Positions 23,525 through 35,958 are shown, numbered from the stretch's first letter. The stretch is 64,000 nucleotides of DNA from Pollenia angustigena (GCA_930367215.1 OV884056.1:90593285-90657284), one strand, 5' to 3'. Notes: generated by a model from the sequence alone, not told the origin. A program made the numbers and translations.

Positions 23525-24813
23525 TATTACAATTTCGTAACAGATCAGCACGGAGCAGAACAGAAACAGAAAGTAAAGACTAACTGAGCCGGCTACAGTC
23601 CGTTGTTTTTATCATTTTATTGAATGTATGAGACGTTTGTATATACGCACGTTATTTTAGATGGCAGTTTTTTAAAAATTAATAAGTACCTTTCTGAAAG
23701 AACGGAAGTAACGGGGACTATAAGATATTCCATTGCAACTTTAAAAAAATTTCTAAATTCTAAACCCAAAAAGGTAATCAATCTAGCGGACTTATCCTCT
23801 AATGGTCGTTCATTGTTTTGTCCCATGCTCGCAATTGCATTTGGATTTGGGCACTTCCAAGATTATAAACGGGACATTCGCACACGTTTATATTGACAAA
23901 ACTGTAAAAAACAACCTGATTTTCATTTTTTAAATTAATGATTCTTTTAACTCTCAATTAGCTCTTTAATTTCCGCAAATGAAATTTTTCGCTTACTGTC
24001 GTGGTTTCCGAGATAATTGCAAAAAACCAGTGATTGTAAACGGGACAAAAAACGGAAGTGGGTTTTAAGGGGTTACCGTTTAAACAGTGATTTCTGCGAA
24101 ACCTGACACAATATTTTATTGGGATAAATTTTAAAATGTTGCGTACTAATGTGCCCTAAAAATGGTTTCGATTTCAAAATAAAATATGAATTACATTTTT
24201 TTAAATAAATTGTTAAAGAAATTGTAAACGGGACATTGTAAACGGGACAATTTTTCCACCATGATTTAAAATTTTTTTTATGTTGCTATTTATAATCCTT
24301 TATATAAGAAACTTAATAAAAAATGTTTTTCAGATCATAAATATGACTTAGATTAGAGTATTGTTGTTCCAAATGCATATTTTCTAATATACACAAGTAT
24401 GTGCTAAAAGTTGTAGTACTTCGTTTACCATTTATCTTTTTTTTCGAATCAATTAATTTATACGCATATATTAAAAAAATATAAGCAATTCTTTAAATAA
24501 ATCTTGAAAAGAAAAATTTTTTTTCCATTTTTTGTGGTTGACGTTTTTTTGGAAATAGCCATTTGCATTTTTTTTGTACAACATTACAAATATATTTGAC
24601 ATTTCAGTCCCTATATAAACATGCACAAATTTCGACTTAAAGGCCTTAAATTAGCAGTAAAAAGCACTGCTAAGCAATCCAAACCACTTGCCATTCTTGT
24701 TGTTTGTAGGTATTCATTGCTGTAATTCAGCGCGAATTAATAAAAGCAAGTAAAAATTTGCGGCAAAAAATATGTGTGTATAGCTGCTGTTAGATGTCTT
24801 CATAGCTGTATTT

Positions 24814-24936
24814 TAACCCCCATATTCATAAAAAAATTTTTTGTTTTATTGGAGGTTTATTGAACGAATTTCCTATGAAAATGTGTTCAATAAACCTCCA
24901 ATAAAATAAAAATATTTTTTATGAATATGGGGGTAA
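24814..24936. mobile_element. Nested hairpin MITE (CCCCCATATTCATAAA ends)
   Basis: The arms (CCCCCATATTCATAAAAAA and AATAAACCTCCAATAAAA segments with their inverses) form a long hairpin with a short loop. A related hairpin is at 47047-47164. Confidence 0.7.
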
Positions 24937-25052
24937 ATATGTAATAATAATATCGATATTGATATTTTGTCTATCGATATTTTCGATATTTTAAGACAAT
25001 CGATAATATCGATAGTATCCCAGCACTAATAGGTATAGGTACTGACTGTTCA

Positions 25053-25173
25053 TCTATTTGCGAACGAAGGCTTCGATCGCTTAACTTGCATGTAAAACAA
25101 AAACAATATTTAATTACCTATTTGTTTTTGTTTTATATGTAAGCTAAGCGATCGAAGTCTTCGTTCGCAGATA
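25053..25173. repeat. Foldback hairpin
   Basis: TTTGCGAACGAAGGCTTCGATCGCTTA at the left is the near inverse of TAAGCGATCGAAGTCTTCGTTCGCAGA at the right; the arms (about 50 bp) also include AAAACAAAAACAA and its inverse. The loop is short, as in a MITE. Confidence 0.7.
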
Positions 25174-25287
25174 GTTTTAAGAAACTGGGGCCTGAAATAA
25201 AAATCAAAATGCTTTTTATTCATAATAAAATACTTTAAAACTTTCATAAAAGTGACTGAAATTTTTTGATAGCAATTAGTATATAAT

Positions 25288-26010
25288 AAGGGTATTCATT
25301 TCAGTTTTTTTTATTTGTTGGAAAAATGGAAAAATGTAATTTTTGTTACAACAACCATAAGAAAAAAAATTCCACCAAAACTTACATTTTTATCAGACTA
25401 AAACCAAGTGTAAAAAAGTCAGGATAAAAAGATGTAATTTTCCGCTTTAAACGTCAAACGAAATGATGTTGCCATTCATAAAAAACTGCTAATTTTTTAT
25501 ACAAAGTACGAAAAATTGCATCTCTTTTTATAAACTCTTGAATTGTACAACTCTGATTTTAAAAATTATTTTTTATAGTTACAACATTTCTTTTTCATTT
25601 AATCTTTCAAAAAGAAAAAATTCATATTAAATATGTGTTCAATGAAAAAAGTTATTAAAAAAGAATTAAAAAAAAGAAATGGGGTCAAATAAAATTGACA
25701 GAAGCTGAAGTTAATAAAATACTCGACTTTTTGGCAGACAATCGCCATTTTGAGTTACTTTTTGTAGTCGAATATTATGATGAAAATAACACCAATCACT
25801 TCGTTTTAAATTTAATAATCAATTTATTCACTTTAAACACTTTTGTTCGGCATCTTGAAAAATATCAATTACTTCCACGAATTATTTGACAGATTTTTTT
25901 TTGACAGTTTGTAAAAAAAAAAAAAAAAAAAAACCCGTTCACGTCAATAAGAGTGTAATTTTTCTTTTTTCCACTTTTCCAACCAAAAAAAAATTGAAAT
26001 GAATACCCTT
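25288..26010. mobile_element. TIR MITE (AAGGGTATTCATTTCA ends)
   Basis: AAGGGTATTCATTTCA at the left and TGAAATGAATACCCTT at the right are exact inverses. Adjacent AAAATGGAAAAATG-like and CATTTTTCC-like segments extend the symmetry. A 64-codon frame at 25695-25889 inside has no recognisable domain. The ends resemble those of 51708-51842 and 62782-63257 (GGGTATTC). Confidence 0.75.
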
Positions 26011-26042
26011 AATAAGTCCTACATATCGTCACCTAAAAGACG

Positions 26043-26613
26043 AAATAACCTATCTGCAGATTTCAAAATTTTACAGGAGGGAAAAAACGTTATAAAATTG
26101 GAACTAATAACGATATTGAAACGAAAACTACACATTTTGATTAAAATGAAACCAGTAATAGGTATATATCGGTTGAGAAAATTTTGTTTTTCTAATCACA
26201 GCTTATGTTATGACACTTAGGTTTTTTGGAATTGTAAAAATCTGAAACCAAATAACCTATCTGCCTGCAGTACTAATTAGTACCTATGAATATGTAAATA
26301 AAAAATTTTATATAGGTACACATGAATATTATAAACATTAAATAATTACAGTAGTAGTTTATTTTACTGGTTTAAGCAAAAACAAGTACTTAATGTTTGT
26401 TTAAATTACACTATGCAACAAAATTAAACTTTTATCGTGATTTTTGATGATTTATTTTTCTCTTTTTTTGTGCGTAACGGTCCTCAAGGTACATACAACA
26501 ACTTTGTCATTTGTAATATTACATGTTGAAAATTTTGCACACATATGCGTTATGATTTAGGGAATAAGAATTCATAAAAAACTCAATTTTGAAATTTTTG
26601 CAGATAGGTTATT
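26043..26613. mobile_element. TIR repeat (AATAACCTATCTGCAGA ends)
   Basis: AATAACCTATCTGCAGATTT at the left is matched inversely by TTTTGCAGATAGGTTATT at about 26595-26612. A further internal AATAACCTATCTGC copy lies near 26250. Non-coding. Confidence 0.55.
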
Positions 26614-27360
26614 AGGTCTTTAAGATGGCGATATATTAAATCATCGTATTTTTTCTTTGGAATTTGTATTTTTATAATTAGGTGTATAAGCTACCTACTT
26701 GAATAAATAAATTTTTGATTATTTATTGTATCCATTAATAATATTCAGGATTTTGCTTTTGTAATATATTTTTATTGGCCTTGATAGGCTTTTGTATATT
26801 ACTTATAGGCATTGAATAAATAAATAAATAAATTGGTAGAGAACCCAAGTTCTTAGCTTTTTGTAGTCTAATTACAATGTGCTACTTGAAAAAATAGACT
26901 AGACGTGCACATGGCGTTTTAACATAATTTGGGTTAGCTCTTGTTTTCGAGATATAGCTAGCTACCGTTATTTCGAAAATGGAGAAGTTTGCATAACATA
27001 GGTATATTCGCTTAACTCAAAAACGGTTTAGTTTATTAAAATTACTAAAAATTCTACAATAAAATTTCCTTAAGAAAGTTAGCAATTTTTTCTAATATGC
27101 GCAGTCGTTTTAGAGCCACTTTTTGGGTTTGAGATTAAAGTTAATTTTATTCTAAAATTACCTAATCTGAGAATTAATTTAATCTAGTATCAATTGAATT
27201 TGTTATTTTTGGGTGGTGGCTTAAACCATGTAGCGCTACCATACTCTGCAGAAATAAATGGCAACATTTTTTTGCAAATATCAACTTTTATCAAAGTGGG
27301 TGAAGATAAATACGCCGAGTTAAATATGTTTTATGACGTAAAACGTTACGTTATTAAAAA
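26614..27360. other. Non-coding stretch
   Basis: No supported gene. AATA microsatellite at about 26812-26832. Confidence 0.5.
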
Positions 27361-27440
27361 CGTAGCTGAGCTACGCGTAGCTGATTAAAAACGTAGCTCA
27401 GCTACGAATATTTCAGCTAAACGTAGCTCAGCTACGTTTT
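27361..27440. repeat. Cluster of CGTAGCTSAGCTACG palindromes
   Basis: Three complete 15-bp palindromes (27361-27375, 27392-27406, 27422-27436) and one half site (27376) occur in 80 bp. They lie just upstream of the 164-bp satellite. This could be a dimeric protein-binding array or the end of a mobile element. Confidence 0.75.
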
Positions 27441-27485
27441 TATTTAATTTTTTTCTTAATTTTGAGCGGTGTGTATGGGAGAGAT

Positions 27486-28345
27486 TTTTTAAATTGCGAC
27501 CGAACCAAAAGAGATTACGGAACTGGAGTAGCACCAAATTAGAGGTAATTAACTCTTCTTTCGTAATCTGTAATCAACATTTAAGAAATATAAATTTTTC
27601 TATTTTTAAAAAATTCTTTAAATTTCGGCTAGTGTATCTGGGAGAGATTTTTTTAAGTTGCGACCGAACGAAAAAAGATTACGGAACGGGAGTAGCACCA
27701 AATTAGAGGTAATCAACTCTACTTTCGTAATCTGTAATCAAAATTTAAGAAATATAAATTTTTCTATTTTTAAAAAATTCTTCAAATTTTGGCTAGTGTA
27801 TCTGGGAGATATTTTTTTAAGTTGTGACCGAACGAAAAAAGATTACGGAACGGGAGTAGCACCAAATTAGAGGTAATCAACTCTACTTTCGTAATCTTTA
27901 ATCAAAATTTAAGAAATATAAATTTTTCTATTTTTAAAAAATTCTTCAAATTTTGGCTAGTGTATCTGGGAGAGATTTTTTAAGTTGCGACCGAACGAAA
28001 AAAGATTACGGAACGGGAGTAGCACCAAATTAGAGGTAATCTACTCTACTTTCGTAATCTGTAATCAAAATTTAAGAAATATAAATTTTTCTATTTTTAA
28101 AAAATTCTTCAAATTTTGGCTAGTGTATCTGGGAGATATTTTTTTAAGTTGTGACCGAACGAAAAAAGATTACGGAACGGGAGTAGCACCAAATTAGAGG
28201 TAATCAACTCTACTTTCGTAATCTTTAATCAAAATTTAAGAAATATAAATTTTTCTATTTTTAAAAAATTCTTCAAATTTTGGCTAGTGTATCTGGGAGA
28301 GATTTTTTTAAGTTGCGACCGAACGAAAAAAGATTACGGAACGGA
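27486..28345 (+). repeat. 164-bp tandem satellite, about 5.2 units, dimeric higher-order pattern
   Basis: The landmark GATTACGGAAC occurs at 27513, 27677, 27841, 28004, 28168 and 28332, a period of 163-164 bp. Diagnostic variants alternate: GAGATTTTT/GCGACCG versus GATATTTTT/GTGACCG, and CTGTAATC versus CTTTAATC. Units 2-3 and 4-5 therefore form two near-identical 327-bp dimers. The three repeated 70-codon open frames are satellite artefacts. No spacer or leader organisation of CRISPR type is present. Confidence 0.9.
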
Positions 28346-29029
28346 TTATGACAATATTAATAGGTACCTACTTTTTAAATAAAACATTTTTTAAAGTAGA
28401 AACATCTGATAAACAGTCAATCTTAGTCTTGGGTATTCGAAAGGTCTTATTATGACGAGTGTCATAATAAACGAATACGAAAGGATTATCATAAGACCGA
28501 ATATCTAAAGCGAATTAAATATTATTGAACAAAGTTTTAGAAAAATAACAGATTTTTATTTAACAATTTTATAAGCTTCTTACACCACCCTATAACAAAT
28601 CAAAATAGGTACTTACATATGTACCTATTTAGGTAAATAATTTTAAATAAAAAAATTTCTCTTGCATAAAATTTCATTGATCAAAATCATTATAAATTCT
28701 TTGTGTAAACAAAATTTCGTACATTTTTAAAACTCTTTTTCGAAACAGTCCCACTAACACAAACAACAAGCGAACAAAAAATTTTAAAAGAAACAAAAAA
28801 GAAACCCTCAAAAATCTAATTTTATTGCAGGTCATAAATTAAGATCTTTTGCCACACGACAATTTAAATTTTAAATACAAAAAAATCTTTATATGACTTT
28901 TTTTTAGTGTTTATCATTTATGTTTGTATGGATGTACATACATACCTACATATGTATGTATATTTAAGTCTTAATTTATATTGTTTTGCGATTGTTTGTG
29001 TAAATGTGTGTCTTAACAAAAACAAATGC
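28346..29029. other. Non-coding stretch
   Basis: AT-rich. A small inverted motif GTCTTATTATGAC...GTCATAATAAAC occurs near 28445-28470. No gene. Confidence 0.5.
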
Positions 29030-29037
29030 CTTGGTAA

Positions 29038-30197
29038 CACTGATGGGATTTGTGATACAATTGTACCAAATTTGGTGCAATCGAAAACTTATGATACACT
29101 GGTACAGTACAATTCATCCTTTTTTGGTACAATAAAGAAAAAAAAAACATACCCACGAAGTTCATCATTTCCCTGAATTGAAATCGATTTTGTTGTTGTT
29201 GTAGCTGCGAAACCTGAAGAACAGGTGTTGCTGAGTTGGCAACCTTTGGTCAGTTCCACGCGCATTTCTTGACAATTGTTTTGGTGACGATGTTTAGTAT
29301 TCCAATAGACTCAATATCAATTTCTGAGAAAATTTAACGATGTCCCTCAGTCCGGCTGGCTGGTTGTCTATCCATGTAACCTTGTATGCAAAGTACATCT
29401 CTTAATTTTGAAGGTAATTTGAAGATATTTTGTAAATAGGTTTCATTTCATAAGCGCTAAGCCTACTGAAAATCGCGAGAATCGGTCCATAACTTCACAT
29501 GGCCTTCATACAAACTTCTTTCCGGAATAGTGTTTGTGCCTATAAACAATCTTATTATGCTGGTATTAAGATTAAATTTTGACCAAACTTATTTTATTGC
29601 AATTCAAATCATCTTCTTACCAAATTTTTTGGGATAGGTCCATATTTGACGATAGCTCCCATACAAATACTATTCCCGAATAAAGCTTATAATCCCTACC
29701 TTCCTTATAAATGTTGATATTGACATACAAATTGTCGACAATAACTTATATGATAGCTACTACCTACCTATGTCATGACAAAATATTGTGCTGGTAGACC
29801 CAAATTGATCATAGCTCCCATGTAAGCTCTCTTCCTAAAATCACTTAAGGACAACCAAATCTCATATACATAGGTATGTAGATAAAGATATCTAAATATA
29901 ATATTCCGCTCAAAGAACTTTTACTTGAATATTACCCTCTTAACATAATTTTGCTCGGGCAGGACCATGTTTGCCCATGTGTCCCAAATAGAGTATATAT
30001 GTATACTCTAGAAATTTGGTCCTTATAAACTGTGTTGTAGGGTATCAAATGGCCGAGCTTGATCGACTGTCTTAAAAGGTACCAAGGTATTATAAATTTT
30101 TACCTAGGTATGCTTTTTTATTTTATAGGTAGCCAAAATTTGGTACAATTTTTTCATTGAGACGGTACAATTTAAGAATTTTCATATCCCAACAGTG
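29038..30197. mobile_element. hAT-type element (CACTGATGGGAT ends)
   Basis: The ends CACTGATGGGATTTG and, inversely, CACTGTTGGGATATG are flanked by an exact 8-bp duplication CTTGGTAA (29030-29037 and 30198-30205). Subterminal GGTACAAT/ATTGTACC motifs occur at both ends. The interior (29290-30080) is a dispersed repeat block shared with 18420-19050. No transposase is seen. Confidence 0.8.
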
Positions 30198-30205
30198 CTT
30201 GGTAA

Positions 30206-31231
30206 AAATAATTTTGTCAGAGACTACAATAAATGTTTTGATTTACGCTAACAAAAAAAAAAAAAAAAAAATAAAAACAAGAAATGAAAAAAAATAAGAA
30301 AACTTCCCTACAACAAAAAAACTTTAATCACACAATCAACACACATACACGACCCTGCCGAACATACTAACCAAACAATTCAACAATCAATGATTTTTTC
30401 CCCACAACAGGGTGTTTTCTTCTCTCTGCTAGGTAGGTATCAGTATATATTTTGTGTATTCTTTTATTTTATTTTATTTGTTATTGCTATTTCGTTTTTG
30501 CAATTTTTTTTAATGGTGAAATAAGTGAATGCAAAAAACAAACACAAAAAAAAAAAAGGAAAAACGTTTGTAAAAAAATCGCCAAAACAGGGAAACACCA
30601 ACAATTTGGCATGCGACTGATTTAATTGTTTTTTCTGTTTTTATTTTTTCCGCTGCCTTCGTTCGTTTATATGTATATCTTTCTATGGTTGTGGTCAACC
30701 ATTCAGTAGTCAGTCATTCAGTCAACCAGCCGGCTTGTTTTTGTAGGGTTTTTAGAAATAAATTTTTTGTTCCAGTTATTTTTATTATTGTTTGTTTGTT
30801 TACATTTCCCAGTTTTTTTATACATAGCTATTTACGTATGTATGTAGGTACATAGGTATTTTATTTGCAAAAAAAAAAATCCTATTGTGTACATATTTTT
30901 TATACCTATTATAGATATTTTTTTACTCACATGCCATTCATATTAAATACCGTTATTTTATTTTGATAGGTACGTTTGTTGTTATTGTAAAGGAGTAATA
31001 AAAACAGTAAAAAAAATTTTATTGGTAATTTGGTGTTTCAATAAATCAGTGTTGCCATTTTTAAAAGAAAAACGTCAAGTGTATTGTAAAAACAGTTAAA
31101 AGGGGTTTGTAAGCCATTAAACAATTACATACTTTAACGAGTTAAGTTCCAATTAGACTTCAACATAATCGCATAGCCGTAACGTTAAAAATAGAAACCA
31201 AAATTCAATGGTTTGTAAGGTTATGGTAAGG
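30206..31231. other. Non-coding low-complexity stretch
   Basis: Poly-A and poly-T tracts; no gene recognised. Confidence 0.5.
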
Positions 31232-31970
31232 TAAGGCGACCAGATTTTGCAAATAAAAATAGAGGACATAAAGAAAAAAACTAAAAAATTAATTTGACTT
31301 CAAGATTTCTTACATATTTTACAGACAAATTTACATTCCCATATTTATATGTATGTAGGTTTGTATATGTAAAGTAAAGTAAAAAAATAATATTTCCTCG
31401 GCTTAATAACCAAACCTGCTAAATCCACTTCTTAAGTTAATTGAGATTTTGATGCCGTGTGGTAGAGAAAGATATGCCTCTTCCACTAGCATGTACCTAG
31501 TTGTTCTTCAATTTGAGTCTTGAAGTGCGTCAAATCAACTACATACCTACATAGGTATATTAATAGGAAAAATAAAAAGTTTTTCTGTAAAATTTGTTAA
31601 AAGGGAGTTACCTAGCAGGTTTGCATATGAAGCCGACGATATAAAATATAAAAATGTACATTTACTTAACCCTAGAAGGTTACTCTTCATTTTAGTACGT
31701 TAAGGTTACTTACCTACTTACTCTTTGTTTTATTAAAAAATAAAAAAAATGTAATATAAAAAATAAAAATTCTTTTTCCCTATAAAATTTGATAAGAATT
31801 TGAACTCCTTCTTTTAAATTAATTAATTTTTTAAAACAAAAAAAAAACCTAAAAAGGTAGGTAGGTAGGTAGAAAGGCCGGTGTAAAGTCTCCTTCACAC
31901 CTTCACCCAGAGACCAGTATGGTTCATTGTGACGCCTTACTTAGAGATAGATATATGAAGATAGATAGTA

Positions 31971-34783
31971 GGGTGAAAGCCCCTAAGTTCGGCATGCACC
32001 AATAGTCGGCACTTTTGAATTAAATCTTAAATAAATAAGAATTACGGAAATTTTATATATATTTCGAATTCAGCTTTAACTCAAAATACACTCATTTCTC
32101 ATTATGTAATATTTGCATTTGGCTAGGATGAGAACTTAAGTCTATGTTGGTCGTTATTTAGTGTCAAGCTTTCTACACGCTCCATAGTGGCTGTTTTTTA
32201 AATAATTTGTTAGTGCCAAGGCAAACTAGAACAAGTGGTAATCGTACTAATATAAATAATATTTTTACAAAAACAGTTTTTATAGGTGAAAATATGTTCA
32301 AATATTGCCTTTAATCTATAAATCTGAAAAAAAAATATTATTTTAACTTATTTTTATGGATGCCGGCATTAGGAGCAAATTTTTTTGCAAATTTCAGTAG
32401 TCGGCATAGTGATGCCGACTACTGGAAAATCATAATTTTGTCATATTAAGCTCAAATTCTCAAAAATGTTTCTTTACTCACCTCCCTTGACAACAGTACA
32501 AAAATAAATGAGTTTTAAATGAATTTACCTAATAGTCGGCACAGTTTATATTGAGTGCCCAAATATATGCCGAACTTAGGATATAAATGATCCTATAGTC
32601 GGCAGCTGCTTTTATTATATAAAAATCGTTTATAAATGGCTAAGAAATAAGTAAAAGGTGCAAAAACATTAAAATTTCGAAACAAATTTTATTTTTAAGA
32701 CTTTACTATAACCTATTGGTAAGTTTAGTGTACAAACATTTTGTAAATTTTCAACAAAAATTTTACTTTGGCGCCTTTGCAACCGATAACTAAATGTCAT
32801 TGGACCAGATTGGGTTTAAGATAGAGTTGTAAATAGGGAGTTTACAATCTAGACTAAGGAAAGAATTCCGCTTAAGGAGCCAGGTTATTTGAATTGATTT
32901 TCATTTCAGTTAATTTTGCCTCTATCAAGCCTGCCACACATTCCGATCAAAATACTACGGATCGAATTTGTTTTAGCTTCTTTAAATTTAATTTTCTTGT
33001 TTGGAGAAACCAGAATTACTTCCACTTCTGATCGGAATTGATCTCTTTGACAGGTCTGTATATAGCATTTCCATGTTAAACATCGATCAAGATGTATTTT
33101 TTGTTTAATGATTGAGTCACAACGCAAAGCGGATTTTCTATATATAAATATATTTATATATATATTTCTTCATTGATCTTGATCTTCAATTGTTTTAACA
33201 ATATTCTAATTGAAATATATGGTTCTGTAATTATCGAGATGCTTTATAGGTGCGCAGTTTGCGTAAAAAAGCTGTATCAGTTGATGTTTGGATTGTCTGA
33301 AGTAAATATTAAATAAAATAGAGGTCATAAATTGCCTCCTTGCGACTCCTGTGGTTATCGATTAAGAAGAACTTAAAAAATTTCCTACTTCAATAACAAA
33401 TTTTAGACCAATCAAATAGTTTTTCAAAAGCTTCTAAGTACTTATGGGTAAGTTTATCTTATCAAAATATTAATTTTTAAGTCCAAATTGAAGATTTTAA
33501 CAACATTATTTTCTCAAATGGCTTAAAAATGTTGGATGATATACTAAAAGAACTTTATGACTCAACTCTAGTATGGTATTTTCCTGGCTTCGGTGCAATG
33601 GGTACCAATGAAAACTTCCATTCTAGAAAGTAGCATTAAAGACGTTAGATAGCTTTAAATTTAAATAAAAAATACCGTGGAATCTTTCATGATTGTACAC
33701 TGAAAGGGACGTTAATTGTGTCCGTACAAGGGAAATGGCCTCTCAAAAGAACTTATTGCCTTCCTTTAGAACATTGCCAGGATCAGGGAACGGAGTCCGT
33801 TTTAAGGGAGTTTCCGTTTAAGGGAGATTACACTTACAGAACACTAAATTATATAAAAACTAGCTGTTAAGCCTGTCCCTGCCAAGCAGGAAGAGAAACT
33901 ACTTTAATGTAAGCTCCAACGTCAGTACCAAATGCTTGGCAATTCTTAGCTTTTTTGGTCTTTAGGGGGCTTAAAAATTTGCTGATATGTAAAATAGCAT
34001 AATTTTGCAACACATCTTTTTCTTTTAATTCTCTGCCCACAGTCCAAAAATTTTAGATCCAACTACTTTAGACTATGCTCCTTTGTAAGGACTATATGCT
34101 TGGCCATTTTCAGCTTCCTATGTTTTTAGGGGGCTTTAATAAAAACTAAAATGTTAAAAAATCGAATTTTTCCACACCGTTTCCTCTTAATTCTCTGCCC
34201 ACAGGCCAAAATATGGCAACGTTAAGATTTTGCCTAGGTATTTTACTATATGCATGCGGATTTTCAGCTTTCTAGCCCATCAGTGGGCTTCAAAAAGCTC
34301 TGAATATACAAAAAAGAACAACAAACAAATAGGGAAATTAATAATTATAATATATATACATATATAAGAAAGAAAGCAACAACATTAACTTGGTGATGGG
34401 TATTTAGGATTCGGCATAGCTTTTTTAATAAATATTATGGAAAATTGTTAAATAATAATTGGTATTAAATACAATATATCTTAAATTTTTTAGCGATTTT
34501 GTAATTTTCTTCATACAAAATTCAATGCCGACAATAGGGTCATAAAGTGCCGCATTTAGGGAAAGGTGTGCCGACTACAGGCGCAAATCGTGTATTTTAG
34601 AAAAAATGTAAATTACTCAAATTTAATACAAATATGCTTAGACTCAGTAAATTGAGTCTAAAACTATACTAACTACTGAACAATAATAATTCGTTGGCAT
34701 CCCAATATCATGTTCACACTCATGAGAGTACCAGTTTAAATATCAGAAAAAAGTTAAAGTGCCGACTATTGGTGCATTCACCC
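31971..34783 (+). mobile_element. TIR DNA transposon, copy without transketolase
   Basis: Ends GGGTGAAAGC...GCATTCACCC are flanked by TA. Motifs TTCGGCAT, AGTCGGCA and TGCCGACTACTGG cluster at 31985-32020, 32345-32600 and 34525-34770, near both ends, and could be transposase-binding sites (inference). The left end and the 32340-32610 block align with the inverse of the 9984-14967 element, but here no transketolase lies between them. No transposase domain was recognised; the 73-codon frame at 32906-33127 has no known motif. Confidence 0.75.
33930..34300. repeat. Degenerate tandem repeat, about 165-bp period
   Basis: TTAATTCTCTGCCCACAG occurs near 34026 and 34191. TTAGGGGGCTT..AAAA-like segments follow GCTTGGCAATTCTTAGC (33931), GCTTGGCCATTTTCAGC (34097) and a third diverged GCGGATTTTCAGC (about 34257). 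About 2.5 units lie inside the 31971-34783 element. Confidence 0.6.
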
Positions 34784-34966
34784 TATAGAAAGTAGGTGAA
34801 ATAAACAGCAAAAGCACAAGACAAATCCAAAAGATAGGTAGAAAAGACAGTAAAGAAAAGAAGGTTACGGAACAACCCCGAGAGAAATCCTACTAAAACC
34901 AAATTCGCCCTACGTGCGGTCAGCAACCAGTCTCCTCTCGCGCAGCCAGGCCATCCCCATTACGAA

Positions 34967-35958
34967 TCATATCAGATTCTCGAGTCCGCAACCCGAGACA
35001 TCCCCTAATTCGCCCAGGAATCTACTGCCCAGCCACTTCAGCCTGCTACCCTGCAACCTGGGACAGTGGCACAGAAAGTGCTCAACTGTCTTCAACTCCT
35101 CAGGGTCCTCGCACAACCTGCATATATCCGACAAGTCAGATCCGATCCTCCCCGCTATCCTGCCTATCATACTGTGGCCCGTGATCATTCCTATCATGGT
35201 CCTTACACAGACCCTGTCCTGCCCAGCCGCTACACCGAATCGGACTTTCTAAGCTCAGGCCACAGCGTCTCCCCTAAGACTCCCTTCAGAGCCCTCCTAC
35301 ACTCATCAACCAGCTTGGAGTTCACATAACAGCCCCTTACGGCCATAAGAGCCGCCTGGCTGTCCACATATATAGTGACTTCCGAGCCCCTATCAATGTT
35401 GTCTTTCATCAGTTCCACGGCCCTCCAGACCACCAGAACCTCCGCATGAAAAACACTGCAGTCGACATGAAGCCTATATGACCTTCTAATGTTCAGATCC
35501 TCAATGTAGACCCCCGAACCCGTGCCCCTCATCTTCGAGCCATCACTAAAAATAGCAAATCCACCAAATAATCTGCTCCTGCCCAACCAGCTCTCCCTAG
35601 AGGGCACTATTACCTCCGGCAACCGCCCAAAATCCACCCTGGTGCTTACATAATCAGTGGAGCCCGCCGGTCCCAGGTAATAGCCACCAGCCTCAATCTC
35701 ACTCAGGATCCGTGAGTGACCATGCGTGAGATTCCTCGTCAATCCTAACTCCCTCATTCTAAGAATGCTCCTGGCCGCCATTCCCATCACATACTGCTCA
35801 ATAGGCAGAAGATGTAGAATGACATCCAGGGCAGCCTGAGGAGTACTTCTCATGGCACCTGTCATGCCAATTGAAGCACACCTCTGAGCCTTAGAAAGAA
35901 GGTGCCTACGACTAGCCAACCTCAATGACTCCCACAAAACACAGCAAGCTTCATTCAT
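34967..35958 (-). pseudogene. LINE RNase H domain and C-terminal zinc-knuckle
   Basis: The minus-strand frame at 35958-35230 encodes the end of the polymerase thumb region (KAQRCASIGMTGAMRSTPQA, a typical LINE segment). RNase H follows: FSDGSKMRGTGSGVYIEDL with the first catalytic D, FHAEVLVVWRAVE with the E, and IYVDSQAALMAV with the next D. After a frame disruption near 35230, 35197-34967 gives GHSMIGRIAG and CRLCEDPEELKTVEHFLCHC, a C-terminal cysteine motif. Frame breaks make it non-functional. Confidence 0.85.

Larger units (their letters stand above)
21983..25028. mobile_element. hAT-like element with nested insertions (TAGTGCTGGGA ends)
   Basis: Terminal repeats TAGTGCTGGGATACTATCG and the inverse lie at both ends, flanked by GTAGGTAT (21975-21982) and ATAGGTAT (25029-25036), a 7/8 match to an 8-bp duplication. 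Subterminal ATCGATA/TATCGAT motifs are clustered at both ends. At least three smaller inverted-repeat elements lie inside. A 90-codon frame at 23624-23896 has no recognisable domain. Confidence 0.7.

Noticed and set aside
23624..23896. 90-codon frame as a host gene
   Set aside because: No domain or splice context is recognised, and it lies inside a hAT-like element. It is kept only as a low-interest note.
27494..28197. Three nearly identical 70-codon frames in a row
   Set aside because: They are the same frame in successive units of the 164-bp satellite, with low-complexity content and no conserved start.
27486..28345. CRISPR-like array
   Set aside because: The whole 164-bp unit repeats without unique spacers, and the genome is eukaryotic.
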